The notes below the pieces were generated by a model. The model made no database searches. It saw only the letters and a list, made by a program, of their open reading frames with translations, and had not been told where the DNA came from. Below are positions 16,637 to 24,290 of a stretch of DNA of 25,187 nt, piece after piece. Both the position numbers and the translations under genes were made by a program. Every line of letters begins with the position of its first letter. Within the stretch, counting starts at the first letter, position 1. The stretch spans positions 1 to 25,187 of the forward strand of contig DDVC01000097.1 of NCBI GenBank assembly GCA_002345145.1. Reading direction: 5' to 3'. This DNA comes from Bacteroidetes bacterium UBA2322 (GTDB taxonomy: Bacteria; Bacteroidota; Bacteroidia; Chitinophagales; UBA2359).

Positions 16637-16655
16637 GATTACGGGGCGCTGCCCC
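16637..16655. repeat. REP-like palindrome, copy 2
   Basis: The unit gattacggggcgctgcccc is the same as copy 1 except for two paired changes that keep the stem (ggggc-gct-gcccc at 16643-16655). Compensatory change suggests the hairpin itself is conserved. Confidence 0.6.
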
Positions 16656-16756
16656 TTGCGTATTACTTACCAACCCCATAAAATTGGCGTTTTGGGTTTT
16701 GCAAAGGTGGACAGCGCCAAAATATAGGGCGCAACGGTTAAATGCCCGATTAACAA

Positions 16757-16768
16757 GGTGCAGCGCAC
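16757..16768. repeat. REP-like palindrome, inverted copy
   Basis: ggtgcagcgcac is the exact reverse complement of 16591-16602 in copy 1, placed 154 bases away, so the cluster holds units in both orientations. Confidence 0.55.
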
Positions 16769-16861
16769 TGAAATATACTGCCCAATATGTTTGAGTTTAA
16801 GAGTCTTTTGCTGTAAGCCATTGAGTATGCTGAAAAGTAAAATCGCACGTGTTTTTTAGTA

Positions 16862-19800
16862 CTACTTAGGCGGGTTTTGGCATCGGTTGCCGGTGTAGCC
16901 GTTGGTGCAGATGCACTCGCCTGTTTGGGGGTTGCAGTAGCCGTAAGCGCCGCAGTTAATGTTTTGGCAAAGGTTTGCCCTGTTTTGTTGCGGTTGTTCG
17001 GTTTGTTGGGTATTGGTGCGGGGGGTGTTGCAATCTCTTACACATTTACCGGTGCGGTCTATGTAGTAGGTTTTACCATTGAGGGTTACTTGGGCATTAC
17101 CGTTGGTAAAATCGGTAGCTTGGTCGTAATATACACCCGGAAAAGCGGGGTTTCCTGAGCGGTTTAGGTAAAAGTATTTACCGCCGTTGTAAATGAGCAG
17201 CAGCCCACTGTTAAATTTATCTGCCACGCGGTCAAATTTGCGCAGGCTGCGCAGGTTTTCAATGAGGCGAGCTTCTGTTTCGGCTTCATTTGGCGGAGGC
17301 GGTGTAGTATTGGGCGGTGTATTATTGGGTGTTTGGTTGGCAGTGGCGGCGGTATTTTTTACCGTTACGGCAATGGGCGGATTTTGGGGTTGGGCGGCTA
17401 AACGCATTTTGAGCGGATTGGGTGTTACCAATTTCCACTGCGGCGGGTAGCGCAGCTCAAAGGTGAGGGTTTGGTTTTCTGCAAAAAATGATTTAGGATA
17501 TTGAAAGGTGAACTCGCCCTGTTCATTGGTAGTGGTTTCCATAGACTCGGTATTTGATTTTTCGGCAATGCCCAAATTGGGTACGGGGTTGCCGTTGGTA
17601 TCTTTTACCACGCCTCTTATGTATAGGTAATTGGTTGGGGGGTCGGGTTCCGGTAGAACAACATTTAGGTACAGGGCGGTGTGGTAAAGGCTGAGTTTAC
17701 CGGTATCGGCGCTGTGTTGTACAGTGTATAAGCCATCGGGCGAAAAAGCGGTTTGCAGCAGTTGGTCATCGGCATTAAATTGCCAAACGGTTTGCAGGGT
17801 TTGGGCGTTCCACAGCGTAGGTTTGTTGCCAAGTGTGCCGGCAAGCAACTTGCCGTTTGGCAGAAAACTGATACCGCCGGTAAAAGGTTGTTTTAGGGCT
17901 ACTTGTTGGGTTTGGGTAAAGTTGTTGTTGGTTTGGTGCAGGGCAAGTATGCCATTTTGAGCGCCAATGGCTAACCACTGCTCATCGGGCGAAAAGGCAA
18001 GGGCAGTAAAGGCATCGGCATAAACTTTGGCGCTAATTTGTGCTATTTGTTTGTTTTCGTGAATGTTGAAGATGTTGATATTTTGGGCGGCTTGGTCAAT
18101 ATAAGCAAGCAGTTTACCCGACGCCGAAAAAGCAAATACCTGCCTACCCGGTTGGGCAGGAGTAGCAAAGGTGGCTAATGGCGCCATGCTTTTAGCGCCA
18201 ATGGCAAATAGCTGCAAATTGCCCGAAACGAGGTTAAGAGCAATATGCTCATCATTGGGCGAAAAGGATAGCTGGCTCACGCCGCCATACGCTTGTGTAT
18301 TTATAATTTCTTCGCCGGTTAAGTTCCACACGGCAAACCCTTTTTGTCCACCGGCGGCTTTTAACTGCCCCTGTGCCGAAAAACCCAGCGCAGTTATTGT
18401 GCCTATGCTTGCCTCAAAGGTGTGCAAGGGTGTAAGCGAGGGCAAATGCCATAGGCGGCACTGCCCGGCGGCATAACCGGTAAGGAGCATGCTGCCATTG
18501 CCGGCTATGGCATAGGCAGTAATGGGCGGGGAATAGGCAGGTAGTTTGCGCGGCGGAAAATAGTACTCGGTTAGTTGTTTTTTATCTAACATAACTGCTA
18601 AGTTAGACGCAAACCGATTGTAATAGGCTGGGTTGGCATTATTGAGGCTATCGTAGTAGGCTAAGGCTATTTCGTTGGCAGGCGCCCAAAATCTATTTTG
18701 TTCGGGTAGTTTTTGCAAACTGAGCATTTGGTAACATGCGCCTAAGTTGTGCCATATATTGTATTGGAGTTCGGTAGTATCGGTAATGGGGGCGGCACGT
18801 TTAAAGGCTTTTATGGCTGTTTCGTAGGCATCGGTAGTATAGTAACCAACGCCTTGTGTGTAGTAGGTAACTGCAAGATTGTAGGAGGCAAGGTCGTAAT
18901 TTTTTGAGGTATTATAGGCTTGGGTAAAGGCGGTTTCGGCAGTGGCGAGGTCGTTTTGGTAAAAGGCTTTTACCCCTTCATTTATGCGAATGGCGGCGGG
19001 GTCTTTTGCCAAAGATTGGTATAAATGCCCCTGTGTATAACCCATTTGGCTCAGTATGACCGATGCCCACAGCGCCACGCCGGGCAAAGCAGCCAACAAT
19101 ATGCCCACGGGCAAGGCGGCTTTTTGGGTTTGGCGGGTAAGGGCTATATATGTAAGGTACAAAACTGCTACTACAAAAACCGGCAAACCCAGCGCGGTAA
19201 TAAGCGCTATGCCTAACAAAAACAAGGGCAGGTATTTACCCCACTGCGGCAGTATTTGGGTAAAAGATTGCCGCCAAAGGAGGGTATTGCGCAATTGGCG
19301 ATTGTATTCGGTTTGGGCATCGGGCGGGGTTTGGTTGTTATGGGGTTGCAGTCGGTTTTTCCACCATTGTTGCAGGTTAGTTAATAAAGAATGGGGTTCT
19401 ATAACTTGTGCGGTTTCTTCTGCTTGGGCTATGTTGGTAACTCTGCCTTTTTGTTTATTGGCAGATGTTTGCTGCTGCTGTTGTTGCTGTTGCTGCTGTT
19501 GCTGAATATATGTGAGCGTTTCTTCCGATTGGCGGAGTTGTTCGGTTAGGTATTGTTCTTTTTTTCGGCGGGCAAAGGAGTCGGGTTTAAGGTCAATGCT
19601 ATCGAGCAGTTCAATGGCGGCTTTTCGGGCAAGGAGTTCTACTTGGGGCATTTGCCTTAATTGTTGTGCCAAATAAGCTCTTACGGGTTGGGGCATATTG
19701 GCTTCTTGCAGCCAGGGCAGGCGCGCCAGCAGCAGCAGGTGGTTGTGGGTAAGCGCTTGCGGGGGTACTATTGCATTATCTTTGAGTTCTTTGGCTATGG

Positions 19801-21598
19801 CTAAGGTAACCTCCCAGGTGATGGGTTCAAAGCAAGAAAGGGCACAAAGCAAGGTAAACAAAGCGGTATTAGGGTAGCCGTTTTGGTCATAAACGGTAAG
19901 GTATAGTTGCAGGGCGTTCCAGTCTATATTGGTATCGTGGGCGCTGCGCACGGGCATAGGAGGGTGTTGGTGGGTGCGCAAAAATCGGGTTTTGAGATTG
20001 GTAAAATCGGGGTTTTCATCTGCCGATAGCAGTTCGGCAAGCTGGGCTTGTCCTTGCAAGTTGGCGGGAACAACTACAAAAACCTGACTGAGCAGGCTCT
20101 CTGTATAACTCCACTGCTGTGGTTGTGCAGGCGTAACAAAAGCGCGTTTGCTCCATGTTTCAAAGGCGGTGTTTACCCACTCTTTTAGTTGCGGGCGAAG
20201 TGGGTGGAGCAGGTAATTGCCATCATCTAAAATAAGGAGGCGGTGTTTTGGGTGTAGTTTGGCTATATCTTGTAAGGTTATGCCGTTTGGGTAGGTTGTG
20301 TTCCAGCATTGTCGGGGGTCGTGCCGAAAAAAGTATTTATCCAAGAGAACATTTTCTCGGGCTAAGGAATCTATCCAATGTTCAAAAAATTTAGCCCGAT
20401 GGTCGTTTTGGCAAGTGTGGTTTATAAGTACAAGGTACTCAGTGGCTTGGCTTTGCCGGGCATAAAAGAGGGTGGGCATACCCCCGGCGCGTATGGTATG
20501 CTGTATGGTTTTGGGCAGGTTTAAGCGCATTACCTCGCTACTTTGCCTTTGGCGCATGGCGGCGGCGGCGTCAAATACTTCTTGTGCGGCTTCTATGTGT
20601 GCATCTTGGTTAGGAAACGGAATATGAAAAGGGGGTTCTTTACCTCCTTTGGCGTTTTTTTGTTGTTGTTGGCGCAAAAACTCGGCTATGAGTTGGTTGG
20701 CAGCTTGTTTTGCTTGGGTTTTTACCTTATTGTACCATAAGCCGGCTAATAGCAGCAGGGCAAGCAATACTGCCCAAACAGCGGTAATGGCAATGGGTTT
20801 TGCCCAGTTGGGGCTTAGGTGGTACATATTGGTTTCTGCCTGCGGATACATAGCAGGCAAAGTAATTTTTTGAAGGGGTGCGGTTATGCTGAGGCTTAGG
20901 GTATAAATACTATCGCAGGTGGGATTTTGGGTATTGGGGTAGTAGGCGTATAACCTTACGGGCACTATGCCGGTTTGGTAAAAAGTATGGGTAATGGTGG
21001 GTTCATTAGACTGAATGGGTTTACCATTGCCAAAGTTCCATTGGTACACCACCGGTTGGTTTTGTTGGGTAATGCTTTTATTGGTAAACGTTACGGTTTG
21101 TGCGTAGGCGGGGGTTAGGTTAGAGGCTTCAAAAAAAACGGGCGGTTTTTGGTTGGCAGGGCAAACAGGGGCGGGGGTAGGCGCAGGGGGCGGCGCATAG
21201 GGTAGGGGCGCTTGTGGCGGAAATAATAAAGCAACGCCAATGCCAATGGCTAATAATGCGCCTATTAGCCCGATGCAAAGCAGTATGGTTTTGGGGTTTA
21301 TTTTACCCCATTTTACCGGCTCTTGCGGCACCGGCACTTGGGGCAGGGCATCGGAGGCGTTTAGTTGTTGTATGTAGAGGTCAAAAATGCGGTTAAACTT
21401 AACCTGTTCCGGCTCGCTGTTGGCAATAATGGGGCATAGTATTTCTTTTAGTTTTTGGGGTTGGTGGCGGTATTGTTTACCTAAATGGAGCAATACATAC
21501 TCTACGCGCAGCAGGGTATCCATGCTAATGGCAAACCCTTCGGCTTCTAATTGCTGCATTAGTGGCTGCAAAAACGGGTATGTATGCGAGGCAGGCAT
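16862..21598 (-). CDS. Giant multi-domain membrane protein of a TIR-MoxR system (PKD, vWA-like, TPR, WD40, EGF)
   Basis: Third gene of the operon, 1578 residues. Domains in order: helical N-terminus (about 5-85) resembling the N-terminal region of CoxE-like vWA proteins; TM1 (102-126); PKD-like domain (155-240; YQWNFGNG...HTFYQTG); TM2 (268-290); a cytosolic vWA-like region (about 355-545: EYLVLINHTCQNDH, HRLLILDDG, QVFVVVPA) where the MIDAS DxSxS is not seen; helical segment to 695; poly-Gln (699-710); three membrane segments (about 789-804, 805-820, 827-850); TPR-like helices (860-995); seven WD40-type repeats (1025-1310; FSPDE/FSPDG motifs); carboxypeptidase-regulatory-like domain (1325-1395); Pro/Thr linker; WG-like repeats (1465-1520); EGF-like domain with six cysteines (1544-1573). 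With the N-terminus inside, five membrane passes place PKD and the whole C-terminal half outside, consistent with the EGF disulfides. It is probably the sensor or scaffold of the system. Domain calls are by eye. Confidence 0.8.
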   Translation of the reverse strand: MPASHTYPFLQPLMQQLEAEGFAISMDTLLRVEYVLLHLGKQYRHQPQKLKEILCPIIANSEPEQVKFNRIFDLYIQQLNASDALPQVPVPQEPVKWGKINPKTILLCIGLIGALLAIGIGVALLFPPQAPLPYAPPPAPTPAPVCPANQKPPVFFEASNLTPAYAQTVTFTNKSITQQNQPVVYQWNFGNGKPIQSNEPTITHTFYQTGIVPVRLYAYYPNTQNPTCDSIYTLSLSITAPLQKITLPAMYPQAETNMYHLSPNWAKPIAITAVWAVLLALLLLAGLWYNKVKTQAKQAANQLIAEFLRQQQQKNAKGGKEPPFHIPFPNQDAHIEAAQEVFDAAAAMRQRQSSEVMRLNLPKTIQHTIRAGGMPTLFYARQSQATEYLVLINHTCQNDHRAKFFEHWIDSLARENVLLDKYFFRHDPRQCWNTTYPNGITLQDIAKLHPKHRLLILDDGNYLLHPLRPQLKEWVNTAFETWSKRAFVTPAQPQQWSYTESLLSQVFVVVPANLQGQAQLAELLSADENPDFTNLKTRFLRTHQHPPMPVRSAHDTNIDWNALQLYLTVYDQNGYPNTALFTLLCALSCFEPITWEVTLAIAKELKDNAIVPPQALTHNHLLLLARLPWLQEANMPQPVRAYLAQQLRQMPQVELLARKAAIELLDSIDLKPDSFARRKKEQYLTEQLRQSEETLTYIQQQQQQQQQQQQTSANKQKGRVTNIAQAEETAQVIEPHSLLTNLQQWWKNRLQPHNNQTPPDAQTEYNRQLRNTLLWRQSFTQILPQWGKYLPLFLLGIALITALGLPVFVVAVLYLTYIALTRQTQKAALPVGILLAALPGVALWASVILSQMGYTQGHLYQSLAKDPAAIRINEGVKAFYQNDLATAETAFTQAYNTSKNYDLASYNLAVTYYTQGVGYYTTDAYETAIKAFKRAAPITDTTELQYNIWHNLGACYQMLSLQKLPEQNRFWAPANEIALAYYDSLNNANPAYYNRFASNLAVMLDKKQLTEYYFPPRKLPAYSPPITAYAIAGNGSMLLTGYAAGQCRLWHLPSLTPLHTFEASIGTITALGFSAQGQLKAAGGQKGFAVWNLTGEEIINTQAYGGVSQLSFSPNDEHIALNLVSGNLQLFAIGAKSMAPLATFATPAQPGRQVFAFSASGKLLAYIDQAAQNINIFNIHENKQIAQISAKVYADAFTALAFSPDEQWLAIGAQNGILALHQTNNNFTQTQQVALKQPFTGGISFLPNGKLLAGTLGNKPTLWNAQTLQTVWQFNADDQLLQTAFSPDGLYTVQHSADTGKLSLYHTALYLNVVLPEPDPPTNYLYIRGVVKDTNGNPVPNLGIAEKSNTESMETTTNEQGEFTFQYPKSFFAENQTLTFELRYPPQWKLVTPNPLKMRLAAQPQNPPIAVTVKNTAATANQTPNNTPPNTTPPPPNEAETEARLIENLRSLRKFDRVADKFNSGLLLIYNGGKYFYLNRSGNPAFPGVYYDQATDFTNGNAQVTLNGKTYYIDRTGKCVRDCNTPRTNTQQTEQPQQNRANLCQNINCGAYGYCNPQTGECICTNGYTGNRCQNPPK
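19469..19504 (-). repeat. Poly-Gln microsatellite in the giant membrane protein gene
   Basis: Twelve consecutive Gln codons (CAG/CAA mixed) at residues 699-710, at the end of a coiled-coil-like helix and before the second membrane cluster. Length variation is possible and would stay in frame only if whole codons change. Confidence 0.85.
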
Positions 21599-21616
21599 GT
21601 ATGGGCAGGCTGCGGG

Positions 21617-22573
21617 TTATGGTTTGGAAAGGAGGATTTGCAAATCATCGAAAGTTTTTGCCAAAATAGCATAACTGATGCGCATGATTTTTTGCTGGTC
21701 TTGTGCCGATTTTTGGAGGAAATTGTGGGTTTCTAACATTTTTACCCAATTGAGCAGCTCGGCAGTGGCGGGTTTTTTTTTGGTGAGCAGTTGGCGCACC
21801 TGCATAAACAGGTTAATTAAATGGGCGCTGGCGTATGGCGAGTTTTCACCTAAGTGGCTTTGTAAGATATTGAGCAGTTTGGTTTCATCGGGAAAAGGGA
21901 TATGGTAAAAGATGCATCGGCGCAAAAAAGCATCGGGCAGGTTTTTTTCGGAATTGCTGGTCATCAGCACAATAATTTTGTGGGCATCGGTTTTTAGCAA
22001 TTCTGTATTATTGTCTTCTTTTATTTGGAAGGCAAAACGTTCTATTTCGTACAAAATATCGTTAGGAAAATCGCGCGGGGCTTTGTCTATTTCGTCAATC
22101 AGCACTACGGAACCGCCGGCAAAACCGGTAAGGTTGGCATCTTTTAGGTATTTGCGCTGTGGGCTGCCTACGGGAGCAGTTAGGGCAATGGCTTTACCCA
22201 ATGCCTGCAAGCCTATGTACTCACTTACGTGTGGCAGCGCTTGCTGGGTTTGTTTGTTTACGCCTGCATCGTAAAAATGCCTGATAGCATCGTATTGGTA
22301 AAAAAGGTCGGTAGCGGCAGAGGTGGTTTTGGTGTGAAACACAAGCGGCGTGGGTAAAAAATCCCGATTATGTTTATTAAGGTCAAAAGCTATTTTGTGG
22401 GCAAGCTGTGTTTTGCCGGTGCCGGGTTCGCCGGTAATGAGTAGTGGCATACCTAAGTTAATGGCTACTTCTACTGCGGCTTGCAGTGGGGCGTCGAGCT
22501 GGTAGGTTTGGGGTTTGGGTTTGTTAAAACCGGCTTCGGGCAATTGGTTTAGTTGGAGGGTAATTTCAGCCAT
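21617..22573 (-). CDS. MoxR-type AAA+ ATPase
   Basis: Second gene of the operon, a 318-residue cytosolic ATPase of the MoxR branch of AAA+. Walker A is GEPGTGKT (48-55), Walker B VVLIDE (156-161) followed by DKAPRDFPNDIL, sensor 1 TSN (205-207), and the arginine finger is in FLRRC (217-220). The lead-in TYQLDAPLQAAVEVAINLGMPLLI is typical of MoxR. A C-terminal helical lid follows. MoxR proteins act as hexameric chaperone-like motors, usually with a vWA-domain partner; here the partner is presumably the vWA-like membrane protein encoded 18 bases downstream. The TIR gene ends 41 bases upstream. The tight spacing and shared strand indicate cotranscription. All catalytic residues look intact. Confidence 0.92.
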   Translation of the reverse strand: MAEITLQLNQLPEAGFNKPKPQTYQLDAPLQAAVEVAINLGMPLLITGEPGTGKTQLAHKIAFDLNKHNRDFLPTPLVFHTKTTSAATDLFYQYDAIRHFYDAGVNKQTQQALPHVSEYIGLQALGKAIALTAPVGSPQRKYLKDANLTGFAGGSVVLIDEIDKAPRDFPNDILYEIERFAFQIKEDNNTELLKTDAHKIIVLMTSNSEKNLPDAFLRRCIFYHIPFPDETKLLNILQSHLGENSPYASAHLINLFMQVRQLLTKKKPATAELLNWVKMLETHNFLQKSAQDQQKIMRISYAILAKTFDDLQILLSKP

Positions 22574-22614
22574 ATAAGGTGGTAGTTTATGAGCGGTGAG
22601 TAAAATGGGGTAGG

Positions 22615-23904
22615 TTAGGGGTTAAATTGGGCGTTGTATTGTTCTAAAATGGTTTCTAAGGTTTGCTCTACCTCTCGCATATCAAACTCGGTTTGGTTGG
22701 CAAAATACTGTTGCAGGAGGGCGGTGCGGTCGGCGTCATCGAGCCGGCGAAGGTTAGCTTCGAGCCAAATTTCTATGTCTATTTTGGGTACTTTATCTAA
22801 GGGCGAAAGTAGGTTTGCTTTAATATCTTGGGTTTCAAACCGGGCTTTAAGTTGTTTAAGTTCGGTTTCTATTTGTTGTTGCTGGGTTTGGGAGGCGTAA
22901 TCTATGAGCAAGAAAAAAAGAAAAACGGGCATATTGGTTTGGTTGCATTGGCAAAATTGGGTAAGCAGCCACTCTAAAAACGGGGGCACGGCGGCGCTCC
23001 ATTTTTCGCTTTTTAGTTTAAGCCCTATGCACACTATGTCGTAGGGGCGCACACAAACGGCGCTTAGTAGCTGCTCAATGTTGGCATTAAGGTAAATATC
23101 TTGGTTAGTGCATTTAAGTTGTTGAGCAAGGTCGTCAATAAAGTTAAGTTTAAACACTTCGGGGTCATCATCGGGCAGGAGGGGCACAAACACAAATTGG
23201 GGCGAAATGTTTTTACCGCCAAACACCGGATTGCCGGGAATTTCGCGGTGGTAAAACCGCTTACTGAGCCCATCGGTAGATTGGTTTGCCAACCCTCTTA
23301 TGTAAAAGTAAAGTATTTTTTGCTGTCGGTTTAGGAGAGTACTTTTAAGGAACTCGCCTTTTTGTACGGTTCGGTTGCAGGTATATTTAAGGTGCATCAG
23401 TTGGGCATTGCCGGTAGTAGGCGGCGTAGAGGGCAGGGTAGGCGGCAGGGGCAAAGCATTGGTATTACCAAGTTGGTTTAGGGTGGCTATGAGTTTAAGC
23501 ACAACGGTTTGGTATAGCTGGGTTTCGGTTAAATCGGCAACGGGCGGGGTATCTTTATCGGGCAAAATACTCAGGTGTTGCAATACGGGTTCAAAATCCC
23601 AGCAGCAGGGGCGCACTAAAACAGGTATAATGCTGTTTTGGGGCAGGTGTTTTAGGAGCGGCTCTATGGTTTGCCACTCGCCGGTAAGGTAATCAATGCT
23701 AAGGAGCAAAATAACGGCATGGGCAGTTTGCAGGGCATTTGCGGTAGCTTGGTCTGTATTTTGTCCGGGCGCAATGCTGCCTTTGTGCCAAACAAAAAAG
23801 CTACCCCTATTAACATGGGGTTGCAAAAAATTGGCTATTTTGGTAAAATGTTCCCTATCAATAGGCGAATAGCTGATTACCACGTTTAACGGCGCAGAGG
23901 GCAT
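22615..23904 (-). CDS. TIR-domain effector fused to an iSTAND-like region
   Basis: First gene of the operon, 429 residues from the ATG at 23904; an in-frame TTG at 23931 would add nine residues and is less likely because the TIR strand starts right after this ATG. TIR domain (about 6-140): VVISYSPIDREHF (strand A), FVWHKGSIAPGQN, AVILLLSIDYL, then TGEWQTIE, with E81 in the place of the catalytic Glu of TIR NADases, and IIPVLVRPCCW. A Pro/Thr linker (145-170) leads to the C-terminal region, starting LKYTCNRTVQKGEFL and ILYFYIRGLANQSTDGLSKRF. This resembles a STAND-like P-loop start whose GxxGxGKT is lost, as in iSTAND modules of NTPase-linked conflict systems. No Walker A is present. Likely the effector, perhaps an NAD-depleting enzyme, with the C-terminus coupling it to MoxR. 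TIR is well supported, iSTAND moderately. Confidence 0.82.
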   Translation of the reverse strand: MPSAPLNVVISYSPIDREHFTKIANFLQPHVNRGSFFVWHKGSIAPGQNTDQATANALQTAHAVILLLSIDYLTGEWQTIEPLLKHLPQNSIIPVLVRPCCWDFEPVLQHLSILPDKDTPPVADLTETQLYQTVVLKLIATLNQLGNTNALPLPPTLPSTPPTTGNAQLMHLKYTCNRTVQKGEFLKSTLLNRQQKILYFYIRGLANQSTDGLSKRFYHREIPGNPVFGGKNISPQFVFVPLLPDDDPEVFKLNFIDDLAQQLKCTNQDIYLNANIEQLLSAVCVRPYDIVCIGLKLKSEKWSAAVPPFLEWLLTQFCQCNQTNMPVFLFFLLIDYASQTQQQQIETELKQLKARFETQDIKANLLSPLDKVPKIDIEIWLEANLRRLDDADRTALLQQYFANQTEFDMREVEQTLETILEQYNAQFNP

Positions 23905-23931
23905 AAGCAGCAACTGAATATGTGGCGGCAA

Positions 23932-24290
23932 TTTGGCAGTATTATAAGGTAACTGCCTAAAAACAGGGCAAGTTAAAAACTTTTTTTAAGCCACGCTGCT
24001 AACAAGCAAATTTTAGGTAAAGTACAGGCTTGTTTTACCGCATTAGTGGTTAAGCGCTTGCAAAATGAACAAAAAAACAAGAACACAAAGAAAACAGCTT
24101 ACCTTATTTTAAACACATTCTTAAAACCCGATTACTCAAAAGCTAAATTTTGGAGTAATGCTTTAAAACCGATGACGCCAAAATTTGTTGAACAATTGTA
24201 TTTTTTGTAATTTTGCATACATAAACAATAAACATTTGCCTAAAAAGTTATAAAGTAGTTCAATTTTTTTTCAGATTTAAATGTGCTATT
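23932..24290. other. Divergent intergenic region between the TIR operon and the last gene
   Basis: About 360 AT-rich bases without a gene. The right side carries the promoter at 24184-24215. For the minus-strand operon I find no sequence fitting TAnnTTTG with correct spacing; CAAATTTTA at 24006-24014 is off by one base, so that promoter stays undefined. Confidence 0.5.
24184..24215 (+). promoter_or_regulatory. Bacteroidota-type promoter for the 222-residue protein
   Basis: TTTG (24184-24187), a 20-base spacer, then TAATTTTG (24208-24215), a full match to TAnnTTTG. The start would be near 24222, giving a leader of about 70 bases. Confidence 0.65.

Larger units (their letters stand above)
16323..16861. 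other. Intergenic stretch with REP-like palindromes
   Basis: There are no credible genes in about 540 bases. It contains a cluster of short related palindromes (listed separately) and several further pieces of the same vocabulary (gcgcaac, agcgcc, aaatata). Codon-like structure is absent. Confidence 0.5.

Noticed and set aside
16260..16861. CRISPR-like array in the repeat-rich spacer
   Set aside because: The repeats are short, imperfect and differently spaced, with copies in both orientations; there are no regular spacers and no cas genes.
19056..19505. 149-codon plus-strand open frame ending in a run of Cys
   Set aside because: It is the antisense of the membrane-segment and poly-Gln part of the giant protein; the Cys run is the complement of the Gln codons.
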